Virus record (IMG/VR): IMGVR_UViG_3300046006_002975
Span: 1-64,000 of that record
Reading direction: 5' to 3' (one strand)
DNA from: a virus
Length of the DNA stretch: 64,000 bases
Part shown: positions 5,961 through 14,097 of the stretch, piece by piece
Layout: each line of letters opens with the position of its first letter
Numbering within the stretch: position 1 is the stretch's first letter
Notes under the pieces: generated by a model
Told to the model about the DNA's origin: nothing
What the model saw: the letters and a program-made list of their open reading frames with translations, nothing else
The model's database searches: none
Made by a program: the position numbers and the translations under genes

Positions 5961-8868
5961 ATGCTTCATGAGTATTGGTTCTCCACATATTGCCTTCTTC
6001 CATCATTTTTATAGTTGGGTCGTCATTTCTAACAGGAGGCACTGATTTTGCTACCCCAGGATTATTTCTTGGAGGAGCAGCAGCTTGTTGCTGCGCTTGT
6101 TGAGGAGCTGTTTGGGTATTTCCCCCTCCTTGTTTCATATTTTCAATACCTTCTAGGTATTCCTTGCTTCCTGTAATATTATTACGCCTTTCATTTAACG
6201 CTCCCATTTCCGTACTAATATCTTTTATGCGGTCTTCGTCTTTATTAAATTGTTCTCCGCTAACATTAACTGCCATACTTATGTTTTCGCGTTCGCTTTT
6301 TAAACTAGCCTTTTGCGCATCAATATCCCCAACTTCAGCTTGCATATCATCCATTTTAGAATTAGGAACTGGAGATGCTTTATTAGTCGACAACTTTTCT
6401 TCATTAGTTTTAGCGCGGTCAGCAGATAATTTATCTTGTCTTTCGTGTATGCTATCTGTATCTTCGTCAAAAAATTCATATTTTGTTGAATTCATTTTAT
6501 CAACTGCATCATTTAATAAATCAACTTGAGATTTATTATTATCTGGTCCAGTTGTATTTGTTACATTAAGTTTTTCTGAATCTGGAACATCGCTGTATGA
6601 GACAGGATTTTCTTGACTGTTTGTTTCTGTATTTAATGAAAAATTATTACTTTCATCTGGGTTATAAGATGCATTAATAAAACCTGTATTATTTGGTTTT
6701 TCTATTTTAGTTATTGGTGTTGATGTTTTAGATTTTGATGCAGTTTGTATTTCATCAGATGGAGCATCCCCTACTTTTTTCCCATATGTCGCATAGTGAT
6801 CAGCTAAAGCTTTTCCATATCTAGAACTAGTTGCATACCCAGAACTGCCCATCTCAGCAATAGCTTGCTCTGGGGTTTGAGCTTTTAATGCTTTATCGTA
6901 TCTTTTAATTTTATTTTTCTCTAGAAAGTCAAATCTATCTTTAACAGAATCTTCTTCGGATTTATATCCTCTAAATCTAGATTTTTCTTTTGACATTTTA
7001 CCGTTTCGTTCTTCTGGTGATGATAATTCACCAGTAGGGTCTGTAGTTCCTTGCCCTTTACCTGAATATTTTATACCGAATAAATTATTTTTAGGAACGT
7101 GATGCCCTCCTCCAGTCTCTTCTATGCTTTGTGATGCAGCTAAGTGAGCTTGCGCTTCCGGATTTTCTAAACCTCTTTGTTTTGCTTCTTTTAAAGCTAA
7201 GTTGTAAACTTTATCGTAATGTTCTTGATAATCTTTATGAGGGTTTTTAGATTTATTCCCCTTAATCGGCTCAGCAGTTTTTTCTGACCCACTAGCTGCT
7301 CCAGAATAAGCTAAACCTGCAGCTGCAGCTCCACCAACAGCCGCTCCTTTCAGAACTTTACCAACAGGAATTTTACTTAATACTTTACTCCAAATTCCTG
7401 AGCTTTTTTCGGATTCTTCTTTATTTAAATCTACGCTCTCTCTTTCACCGCCACCGAAAATTGGAGATGCGGAACCTCCACCACCGCCACCTTCGTTTTG
7501 TCTTGCGCGTAAATTTTCAGAAGATAAATCTCTAGCAATATCTTGTTGAGATTGACCCTTAACCATAGCTGATACGTCTTTGGAAATTCCAACTACAGTG
7601 TCATATGTTTTGGATAATATACTATAGATACTGTTTAAAACTTCAACGGCAGTTTTACCCGACATATCACCGCTACCAAAATGACTTTCTCCAGTTGTTC
7701 CAGAATCTCCTCCAGAGGGCATTGAACTTAATGTAGCTTCAGCTGAATTACCTGCTGGCATTAGAGCTCCCATACCTCCCGCGACACCTCTAAATGGAGA
7801 ACTACTGCTACTTCCAACATATGCTCCTAGTGCTGCTCCAGGAATTTTTTCTCCATACTCGCCAAGTAATTCTTTGCCTTTATTTTTTATTTTATCCCAT
7901 ACGCTTTCATCTGTGGTGCCTTCTATAGCACCTTTTAGTATATTTCCAGCTTCATCTACTAATCCAGGAAACTTTTCTGTTCCTGCGTCAACCAATTCTT
8001 GAGCTTTATTTTTTGCAGCAAGTTGATCTTCTTCTGATAATGTATTGTAAATTCCAGCTCCGATTCCAGTAGCAGCAGCTCCATACATGCCACCTTTAAG
8101 TACACTTTTTCCTAATGTTTTTCCTTCTGATAAAACTTGACGCCCAACAAATTTTCCGGCACCTGCTGCAGCGCCTCCTGCTTTATCTCCCATCCATTCT
8201 AAAGTTCTTCTGATATATCCTTTTTTATTTGGAGTAGTTTCGTCTTTAACTTCTTCTTTGGCTTTTTCAACTAATTTTTCTGTATTACTTTTAAATGGCG
8301 TAGATTGTTTTCCTGCTTGCTGTCTTTGTTGCTGTACATATTCCTGAGCTTTTTTCTGTGCTTCTGCTTCTTTTTGAGCAGTTGCTGCAGCTTTAGCTTC
8401 ATCTGCCAATTCAGTTTCGCTTTTAAATACATTACTATATTTTTTTAAAGAAGGAAGTTTTGATCCAATTGCTTCTGCTCCTCCTTTAAATATAGATCCA
8501 CCAAGTTTTAACCCCCCTTTAACAGCAGCTCCACCAACAGCAAGTCCTGCGACATCAGTACCAAAAGAAATTAATGCTTTTCTTTGATTATCAATAATTT
8601 GTTGGTATTCTTTTTGACCTCCAGAAGCTCCGCCTAATTGAGCTGCTTCAACAAATCTTTGAGCATCATCTGCATTTGAAATCTTTTTTAATTGCTCTTG
8701 TTGTCTTGAGGTAAGCAAATTTGCTTTTGTTTCCCTATCAACAATATGTTGTCGTTCTACGCTATTCTTTTGAACCCTAGATAATTCTTCTTTTGTTTTA
8801 TCGTATGCGCCAACAGCAAAATCTTTTGCGCTATCTAAAAATGATGAACCTGAATTATTATTTTCCAT
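5959..8868 (-). CDS. Tape-measure/baseplate hub protein with glucosaminidase domain
   Basis: Codes for 969 residues. The N-terminal half has long Ala/Gly-rich, hydrophobic segments (AVGGAAVKGGLKLGG, GAAVGGAAAAGLAYSG) and coiled-coil tracts rich in Lys, Glu and Gln, as in tail tape-measure proteins. Residues about 541-700 form an FlgJ/GH73-type glucosaminidase-like domain: LAASQSIEETGGG with the likely catalytic Glu near 583, NNLFGIKYSG and SSGYATSSRYGKAL. The gene follows gp26 and the gp51-like ORF, the usual place for tail chaperones before a tape measure. I infer a gp29-like tail-length protein that also carries the tail peptidoglycan-cutting activity, since gp5 here lacks its lysozyme domain. 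An alternative reading is a hub lysozyme only. Confidence 0.7.
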   Translation of the reverse strand: MENNNSGSSFLDSAKDFAVGAYDKTKEELSRVQKNSVERQHIVDRETKANLLTSRQQEQLKKISNADDAQRFVEAAQLGGASGGQKEYQQIIDNQRKALISFGTDVAGLAVGGAAVKGGLKLGGSIFKGGAEAIGSKLPSLKKYSNVFKSETELADEAKAAATAQKEAEAQKKAQEYVQQQRQQAGKQSTPFKSNTEKLVEKAKEEVKDETTPNKKGYIRRTLEWMGDKAGGAAAGAGKFVGRQVLSEGKTLGKSVLKGGMYGAAATGIGAGIYNTLSEEDQLAAKNKAQELVDAGTEKFPGLVDEAGNILKGAIEGTTDESVWDKIKNKGKELLGEYGEKIPGAALGAYVGSSSSSPFRGVAGGMGALMPAGNSAEATLSSMPSGGDSGTTGESHFGSGDMSGKTAVEVLNSIYSILSKTYDTVVGISKDVSAMVKGQSQQDIARDLSSENLRARQNEGGGGGGSASPIFGGGERESVDLNKEESEKSSGIWSKVLSKIPVGKVLKGAAVGGAAAAGLAYSGAASGSEKTAEPIKGNKSKNPHKDYQEHYDKVYNLALKEAKQRGLENPEAQAHLAASQSIEETGGGHHVPKNNLFGIKYSGKGQGTTDPTGELSSPEERNGKMSKEKSRFRGYKSEEDSVKDRFDFLEKNKIKRYDKALKAQTPEQAIAEMGSSGYATSSRYGKALADHYATYGKKVGDAPSDEIQTASKSKTSTPITKIEKPNNTGFINASYNPDESNNFSLNTETNSQENPVSYSDVPDSEKLNVTNTTGPDNNKSQVDLLNDAVDKMNSTKYEFFDEDTDSIHERQDKLSADRAKTNEEKLSTNKASPVPNSKMDDMQAEVGDIDAQKASLKSERENISMAVNVSGEQFNKDEDRIKDISTEMGALNERRNNITGSKEYLEGIENMKQGGGNTQTAPQQAQQQAAAPPRNNPGVAKSVPPVRNDDPTIKMMEEGNMWRTNTHEA

Positions 8869-8871
8869 TTA

Positions 8872-9012
8872 TTAAATATTCCTATTAGCTTCTTGCTGCT
8901 TACGTTTCTCTTCTTTTTCTTTTAAATACTGTATTAATAAACCTATATAAATTTCCCTTTCCCAAGGGATCATGTCTTCCAGCTCAGTTAAACTATACTT
9001 ATGGTGTTGCAT
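8872..9012 (-). CDS. gp51-like small hub assembly ORF (possible frameshift extension of gp26)
   Basis: Forty-six residues from ATG 9012 to TAA 8872, ending three bases before the tape-measure start. The product, beginning MQHHKYSLTELEDM and continuing IPWEREIYIGLL, is charged and helical; the ELEDMIPWER pattern is like the small protein annotated gp51 (hub assembly catalyst) in marine T4-like phages. No Shine-Dalgarno sequence precedes the ATG. The frame stays open upstream of it for 21 codons, with protein-like sequence (NLTTYYKTNFSL), back to a run of seven T in gp26, and has no ATG, GTG or TTG there. Synthesis by -1 frameshift from gp26 is therefore plausible. Confidence 0.6.
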   Translation of the reverse strand: MQHHKYSLTELEDMIPWEREIYIGLLIQYLKEKEEKRKQQEANRNI

Positions 9013-9062
9013 TAATGAAAAGTTAGTTTTATAATAAGTTGTAAGATTAACATTACCAAGAA

Positions 9063-9788
9063 TTAGATAAAAAAATCAAAAATATCTCTTACTTCAATAT
9101 GATGATCAAAACCGCATTTTACACATACAATATCTAATTTTTTAATTATTTTAGGCTCATTAGCAAAGAATTCTTCTATTTTTAAATATTGTTCAATTGG
9201 TAAATCGCCCAACCATGCTACAATATTTTGTACTGGTATATCTTTTGTATTATATACTGAATTTTCATCATAAATAAACTCAACATTTCTTGCAATAATT
9301 TCAAGCGTTTCTTCTGGAGTAGGAATCTTATCTCCAATTTTATTATGTTCTAATCTTTGATATTTTAACTTTAATCCAACTTTATCTGAAACTTCAATAG
9401 TAGAAGAAATATCAGATTTAGTAGTTTCCAATTCTGTTAATAGATTTAAATCGTAATCCATTACATTATTACATGTTCTTCCATCTTCTAATATATTTTC
9501 GCATCTATATTTTAATTCAACAATTTCCGACTCAGATCTTGCTCGTAATTGATAAAATAAAAATTCAGTATCGCTGATTGATAACTCTTCAGTATCAATT
9601 GAATCTAAAGTACAATTTGAGATTATTTGTTTTATTGCATCTACTAATGTATTTGGGTCGCCAGATTCTTTTCCCATTGCTAAAATTTTTTGTTCTCTGA
9701 CAGTATATGGTCTGTATTTTACTGTTAATTCTGAAACAGGTAATTTGACTGTATATACTGGCGATTCAATTTTTGGTAAGAAACTCAT
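9063..9788 (-). CDS. 26: gp26-like baseplate hub/tail assembly protein
   Basis: Codes for 241 residues (T4 gp26 has 208). LKYRCENILEDGRTCNN and IVCVKCGFDHH hold four Cys placed as a zinc site, and KYRPYTVREQKILAMGKES near the N-terminus is typical of the T4 baseplate gp26 family. It helps build the baseplate hub; by position before a tape-measure gene it also corresponds to a tail assembly chaperone. The gene ends GAT-TTT-TTT-ATC-TAA: the run of seven T just before the stop is a possible slippery site. Confidence 0.72.
   Translation of the reverse strand: MSFLPKIESPVYTVKLPVSELTVKYRPYTVREQKILAMGKESGDPNTLVDAIKQIISNCTLDSIDTEELSISDTEFLFYQLRARSESEIVELKYRCENILEDGRTCNNVMDYDLNLLTELETTKSDISSTIEVSDKVGLKLKYQRLEHNKIGDKIPTPEETLEIIARNVEFIYDENSVYNTKDIPVQNIVAWLGDLPIEQYLKIEEFFANEPKIIKKLDIVCVKCGFDHHIEVRDIFDFFI
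9069..9075 (-). promoter_or_regulatory. Candidate -1 ribosomal frameshift site T TTT TTT
   Basis: Read on the minus strand, gp26 ends in codons GAT TTT TTT ATC TAA. The heptamer T TTT TTT has the X-XXY-YYZ form with both TTT codons in the gp26 frame. Slipping back one base gives TAT CTA ATT CTT and enters exactly the open frame of the gp51-like ORF, making a product of about 305 residues. Whether it works is not known. Confidence 0.5.
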
Positions 9789-9796
9789 ATTAAATT

Positions 9797-10603
9797 TTAT
9801 CCTCTTTTATATGGTGCAGGTGATGAAACGTTAAAATTTGATAACACTGATGTTGCAGCTAAAGGATTTCCGCTTTTAAATGCTCCTTTTATGGTATTTA
9901 TTGTGGCTGCAGTTTGAATCGCTGTACCAACTAATTCCATTAATGGGCTTGCAGAATAGTTACCTGATTCTTGTACTTCAAAAAATTCATATTGATATTC
10001 AGTATATGCAAATGTTACATTTAATGATTGTGCTTGATTTTGAGCGCTCCAAGCAAGTGGAACTTGATTTATTCCTATAGGAAACGCATCAAATAACTTA
10101 ACTTGTACAAAAGGTTTTCCATCTATAGTATATTGAGTTATTACTATATCTCTAACATAATCTTTTTTATACTGTACATTGTAAGTTACATCGCTGCTTT
10201 GTTTTTCCCACGAAGCTTTCATTAAATTATTTCTGCCAGTTATAGTTGAAATCCAATTAAAAAAAACTCTTCTTGTAGCTTCAACTCCAGCTCCATGAGT
10301 ATAAAATGATAAGGTTACGTCATTATATCCAGTCATAACTGCGAACTTTTCATTTACTCCATATATTTTTTGATTTACTGTTGCAGTGGATTCTCCAGGT
10401 AATTCTGCTGTGTGACAATAAAATTTTATATGGTTATTTATCTCTGTGCCTTTACTTGGTATCGTAACATCGAAATATGCAGTTCTACCAACATCATATT
10501 TCAATAGATAATGTAATGCATCTTGATACTTTCCATCGCTGGTTTTTGGTCCAGAACCGCTGAATAAACTTGTTATTCCAGCAAAACTATCCATTAATGC
10601 CAT
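9797..10603 (-). CDS. 54: Tail-tube-fold baseplate protein, gp54-like
   Basis: Codes for 268 residues. TAYFDVTIPSK, IKFYCHTAELPG, FAVMTGYNDVTLSFYTHG and PLAWSAQNQAQSLNVTFAYTEYQYEF are typical of the beta-barrel fold shared by the tail tube (gp19) and its baseplate initiators gp48 and gp54. Since gp48 (11758) and gp19 (49401) are accounted for, this is most likely gp54, which with gp48 starts the tail tube on the hub. T4 gp54 has 320 residues. It lies in the minus-strand hub operon between gp26 and the 10617 gene. Confidence 0.62.
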   Translation of the reverse strand: MALMDSFAGITSLFSGSGPKTSDGKYQDALHYLLKYDVGRTAYFDVTIPSKGTEINNHIKFYCHTAELPGESTATVNQKIYGVNEKFAVMTGYNDVTLSFYTHGAGVEATRRVFFNWISTITGRNNLMKASWEKQSSDVTYNVQYKKDYVRDIVITQYTIDGKPFVQVKLFDAFPIGINQVPLAWSAQNQAQSLNVTFAYTEYQYEFFEVQESGNYSASPLMELVGTAIQTAATINTIKGAFKSGNPLAATSVLSNFNVSSPAPYKRG

Positions 10604-10616
10604 TTCGTATTCCTTT

Positions 10617-11249
10617 TTATAGTGTCATATCTTGTGTAGCCATAGATTCTTTCCACACTTGTTGTTTTGGTTTTTTAACAAATGCTTCTATAGGCAAAGA
10701 AGCAGCATACGCCCAATCTTCAGGTGGAATTAATTTTATTCCAGATCTAACATTTGATTTTAAATATTGCTTAAAACATGGTTCAAAAAATGCAAATTCT
10801 TGAACACCTTTTAAATTTTCATATTTTATGTTTAATCTATCCAATTTTCCATCTTTAAATACATATTTTTGTGCTAAATTACTTAACAAAATTAATCTTG
10901 GTTCGGGCGGTAAATAATGTAAATTTAATCCAGTAAATCCACCTTTGTGTATTCCAGTTAATAAAATTAATGGAAATGTATCATAATATGGTAAGGTTTT
11001 TCTTCCTTTTGGGTCATAATGAAAAAGATACATTTTACCGACTTCAAATGTATCAGTTTTATCTTCTGGTTTTAATAATTCTATTTGTTCCTGTTTAAAT
11101 TCTTCTTTTGTTTCTACCGAAGGACTAGTTAATAACTGGATTTTTTCTTTAAACCATTGAATTGCTTCAGTTGCATTGCGTATTGTAAATTTAAAATGAA
11201 ATTTTGAATCTAGTGGTTCAGCAGGTCCAGGTGGTTTGTTAATATTCAT
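10617..11249 (-). CDS. Conserved T4-like phage protein, possibly gp2 DNA-end protector
   Basis: Codes for 210 residues. MYLFHYDPKGRKTLPYYD, FPLILLTGIHKGGFTGLNL and HYLPPEPRLILLSNL form a pattern I know from a conserved protein of marine T4-like phages. It lies next to gp4 and one base after it; T4 gene 2, whose product protects packaged DNA ends, also lies close to gene 4, so gp2 is a reasonable guess. I do not see a motif that proves this. The C-terminal tail is hydrophilic. Confidence 0.42.
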   Translation of the reverse strand: MNINKPPGPAEPLDSKFHFKFTIRNATEAIQWFKEKIQLLTSPSVETKEEFKQEQIELLKPEDKTDTFEVGKMYLFHYDPKGRKTLPYYDTFPLILLTGIHKGGFTGLNLHYLPPEPRLILLSNLAQKYVFKDGKLDRLNIKYENLKGVQEFAFFEPCFKQYLKSNVRSGIKLIPPEDWAYAASLPIEAFVKKPKQQVWKESMATQDMTL

Positions 11250-11693
11250 TTATAATCCTAAATCCTTTTCTGTGAGAACTTTAAATTCCCATTTTCTATC
11301 CATACAATATTCTCTTGCTGCTTTCCATTTGGCTTGATTTATTGCGTAAGTACAAACTTCAGTTATATACTGTTTAGTAATTTTCTTTTTAACTTTTGGT
11401 TCGTTTGCCTGATATTCGGGCTTTATTTCAAGCAAATAAGTTTTAGTTCTTCCATCCACCCCTTTTACTTTAGCCCAAATATCAGGAAAATATCTATGTA
11501 ATCTATTATCAACTGGAGATTTATATGGAATAACGCATTCTTCGGATGCCCATTCTAATACCGATGGATTATCGTCCATCCATTTAAATACTCTTAATTC
11601 CCAACTTGATCGATATACAATATTACTTGCATTACCTTTATACTTGCTTGGATTTTTTGGAGTATATATCCCTTGCTTATAGTTTCTAGCCAT
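11250..11693 (-). CDS. 4: gp4 head completion nuclease-like protein
   Basis: Codes for 147 residues (T4 gp4 has 150) and aligns by eye along its length: KNPSKYKGNASNIVYRSSWEL, VLEWASEECVIPYKSPVDN, RLHRYFPDIWAKVKG, YLLEIKPEYQ and INQAKWKAAREYC. The fold is nuclease-like, with Asp in YFPDIW and E-x-K in LEIKPE as candidate active residues. gp4 completes filled heads before tail joining. It is the first gene of the minus-strand hub operon. Its ATG has no Shine-Dalgarno sequence, and a late promoter box lies only seven bases upstream. Confidence 0.9.
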   Translation of the reverse strand: MARNYKQGIYTPKNPSKYKGNASNIVYRSSWELRVFKWMDDNPSVLEWASEECVIPYKSPVDNRLHRYFPDIWAKVKGVDGRTKTYLLEIKPEYQANEPKVKKKITKQYITEVCTYAINQAKWKAAREYCMDRKWEFKVLTEKDLGL

Positions 11694-11699
11694 GATAAA

Positions 11700-11707
11700 T
11701 ATTTATA
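11700..11707 (-). promoter_or_regulatory. T4-type late promoter for the minus-strand hub operon
   Basis: TATAAATA read on the minus strand (11707 to 11700). It is divergent from the box at 11717. Its distance to the gp4 ATG (11693) leaves almost no 5' leader if transcription starts at the usual place for T4 late promoters. Confidence 0.6.
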
Positions 11708-11716
11708 AATTATTAA

Positions 11717-11724
11717 TATAAATA
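11717..11724 (+). promoter_or_regulatory. T4-type late promoter for the baseplate operon
   Basis: Exact TATAAATA at 11717-11724, 33 bases before gp48. It makes the 64-base gap between gp4 and gp48 a divergent late promoter region. Confidence 0.7.
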
Positions 11725-11757
11725 GTATTTAGTTAAACCAACAAAAAGAATAAAATT

Positions 11758-13137
11758 ATGGCAATAGATCCAAATTCTCCTTTACGAAAATTATATGCAG
11801 GTAAAAATGATATGCCTGTATTAATGTACCCGCATGATCTAGGTAGTTCTAGGAAAGGGCATTTTATAACATTTTCAGTATTAGTTCCGACTAAATCAAC
11901 ATATAAAGATTCAGGAGCAGCTAAATCTTCAGCAATCTCAGCATCTAGTCCTGCTGCTGCTCTTAAATCAGCACAAACTGCAATGAATAAAGTTGCTTCT
12001 ACAGCATCTGCAGTTACAACAGCTGTAGGAGATGCAACAAAAGCAATTCAAACTGCTGCTGCCGTAGCAAATCAAGCTTTATCTACAGCAAATCAAGTTG
12101 TTGGTTCAGTAGCATCTGTTGTTGGAGTTGTAGCTGGAGCTAAAAGTATTATATCTGGTTCTATTGCAACTGGATCGATCAGCGGATTTGCTAGTGGCGT
12201 GGCTGGATTATCAGTTTTATCAAATGCAGCCACTTCTATTCCTGGAGTTTCTAGTTTCTTAAATGATCCGAGTAAAGCTGCATCGGATGCATTTAATGGA
12301 ATAAAAGATTTTATAAACAATCCGCTAAAATCGGTTACTGGCGGAATAGCATCCAAAGCTGCTGCTTTTACAAATACAGGTCCAAAATTTACGCCATCAG
12401 CAATGAAGCCTTCTGGATATATTAATCTTTATATGCCAGATACTGTATCTATGTCGCAACATGCTGGCTATGGTGACATAAGTATGACTGAAGCATTAGG
12501 TATTGCAGGAGGAGTTGCAGAAGGATTAGCTGAATCTGGTAGTATTGCAGATAATACAGCATCATTATATGATAAACTAAAAGGATCTAAAGATTTAGGT
12601 AGCGCAATCAAAACAATTAAACAAGCTGATTATGACCCATTAGTATTAGAAGGTGCAGGAAAAATTGCTGGATCAACTGGAGTTGTAGCTAATGGCGGAT
12701 CTGTTTCGAAATACTTATTAAAGCAAAATGGATATGCAATAAATCCGCAATTTGAAGTTGTTTTTACGCAAATGGATTTTAGAAGATTTCAGTTTGACTT
12801 TACGTTTACGCCAAAAAGTAAAGAAGAAGCTGCGACAATAAGAAATATAATAAAATTGTTTAGATATCATTCTGCTCCAGGTATTCACGGAACAAACGAA
12901 ATGGGTAGATATTTTGATGTTCCTGCTGTATTTCAAATTGAATATATGCATAAAGAAAAGAAAAATTCAAATTTACATTCCTTTGCTCCTTGCGTTTTAG
13001 AAACAATTATGGTTGACTATGCTCCAGAAGTTGGTTGGGTTTCTTTTGAAGATGGTATGCCAGTTAAAACTAGGTTAACTCTTCAATTTAAAGAAACTGA
13101 AATTATGACTCGCGATAAAATACAACAAGGGTATTAA
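11758..13137 (+). CDS. 48: gp48 baseplate tail-tube cap protein
   Basis: Codes for 459 residues (T4 gp48 has 364). The C-terminal third carries the family signature: INPQFEVVFTQMDFRRFQF, FTFTPKSKEEAATIRNIIK, FRYHSAPG, FAPCVLETIMVDYAPE, WVSFEDGMPVKTRLTLQF. The N-terminal region has an inserted Ala/Ser-rich, low-complexity stretch (residues about 60-200) with possible membrane-like or helical character. gp48 sits on the hub and starts tail tube growth together with gp54. First gene of the plus-strand baseplate operon behind a late promoter. Confidence 0.92.
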   Translation: MAIDPNSPLRKLYAGKNDMPVLMYPHDLGSSRKGHFITFSVLVPTKSTYKDSGAAKSSAISASSPAAALKSAQTAMNKVASTASAVTTAVGDATKAIQTAAAVANQALSTANQVVGSVASVVGVVAGAKSIISGSIATGSISGFASGVAGLSVLSNAATSIPGVSSFLNDPSKAASDAFNGIKDFINNPLKSVTGGIASKAAAFTNTGPKFTPSAMKPSGYINLYMPDTVSMSQHAGYGDISMTEALGIAGGVAEGLAESGSIADNTASLYDKLKGSKDLGSAIKTIKQADYDPLVLEGAGKIAGSTGVVANGGSVSKYLLKQNGYAINPQFEVVFTQMDFRRFQFDFTFTPKSKEEAATIRNIIKLFRYHSAPGIHGTNEMGRYFDVPAVFQIEYMHKEKKNSNLHSFAPCVLETIMVDYAPEVGWVSFEDGMPVKTRLTLQFKETEIMTRDKIQQGY

Positions 13138-13140
13138 CAT

Positions 13141-14097
13141 ATGTCTACATTCTTTTCAACTTACCCTAAAACAATTATTAATAATAGATTAATTACGGAT
13201 TTGACGGCAAGAGCTGCAATTAGACAAAAATATTCAGATAGATTATCAATTTATTATCCATATGCATTACAAGAAGGCGATACTCCAGAAATAATTGCAG
13301 CAAAATATTATGGGGATCCAGAAAGGCATTGGATTGTTATGTTGGCTAACGATACAATTAACCCATTTTTTGATTTTGCTTTAGATTACCAAGTTTTTGA
13401 CCGATATTTAAATGACAAATATAAAAACGAAGCAAATAGCGTGAATCAATGGGCGAATTCTACTTGGAGAGGGCAATGGAATACAAATCAATATTTTGTC
13501 GCAAATACTGTAATTGTTAGTAATACTGCGTTTATTTGCAATAAAACTCATACTCCAACAGTATTTCTTGATGATTTAAAGAAAAATTATTGGACTAGAA
13601 TTCTTGATGGAGTTTATTGGAAAGATGAATGGCAAGAAAATATGGACTATAACAAAAATGATGTTGTTAGACATAATAATACGATTTATATCTGTACGCA
13701 AGATAACCTAGATAACGCAAATAATAATATCACATTTTCTGATGCAAATTACTGGAAAACGTATAGTAATGGAGCAGAATATGCAGCAGTAACAACTTAC
13801 GGGTATAGAGCCACCACATCTGTATTTGATAGTAATACTAATGCAACAACTGAAAATACAATATTTATTGATAAAAAATCATATAATGGAGAGTATGACG
13901 ATGACGTATTTAATTATGCTTCAGAAGTAAAAGAATCAGGTAATATTACTAAAACAACAAGTAAAGAACGAATTTCAATATACCAATATGAACAAGAATT
14001 AAATGAATCTAAACGAGAAATAAAATTAATTAGAGAAGAATATGTACCTCAATTAGAACAAGAATTAAAAATATTAATGGAAACATATTATGGCTGA
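13141..14097 (+). CDS. 53: gp53 baseplate wedge protein with two inserted carbohydrate-binding-like modules
   Basis: Codes for 318 residues; T4 gp53 has 196. Residues 1-100 match gp53 (FFSTYPKTIINNR, LQEGDTPEIIAAKYYGDPE, HWIVMLANDTINPF), and the C-terminal helix (YEQELNESKREIKLIREEY) closes the protein as in T4. Between them lie two copies of a module of about 46 residues (109-154 and 160-208), each with W-x-x-x-W/Y, a short turn, a V-x-x-x-x-x-x-Y-I-C strand and a final YW, resembling the small CBM5/12-type chitin-binding fold. gp53 joins wedges into the baseplate; the modules could touch host surface sugars. Confidence 0.88.
   Translation: MSTFFSTYPKTIINNRLITDLTARAAIRQKYSDRLSIYYPYALQEGDTPEIIAAKYYGDPERHWIVMLANDTINPFFDFALDYQVFDRYLNDKYKNEANSVNQWANSTWRGQWNTNQYFVANTVIVSNTAFICNKTHTPTVFLDDLKKNYWTRILDGVYWKDEWQENMDYNKNDVVRHNNTIYICTQDNLDNANNNITFSDANYWKTYSNGAEYAAVTTYGYRATTSVFDSNTNATTENTIFIDKKSYNGEYDDDVFNYASEVKESGNITKTTSKERISIYQYEQELNESKREIKLIREEYVPQLEQELKILMETYYG

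Noticed and set aside
6164-6529. Plus-strand open frame opposite the tape-measure gene
   Set aside because: Shadow of the coiled-coil coding region; overlaps a well supported gene entirely.
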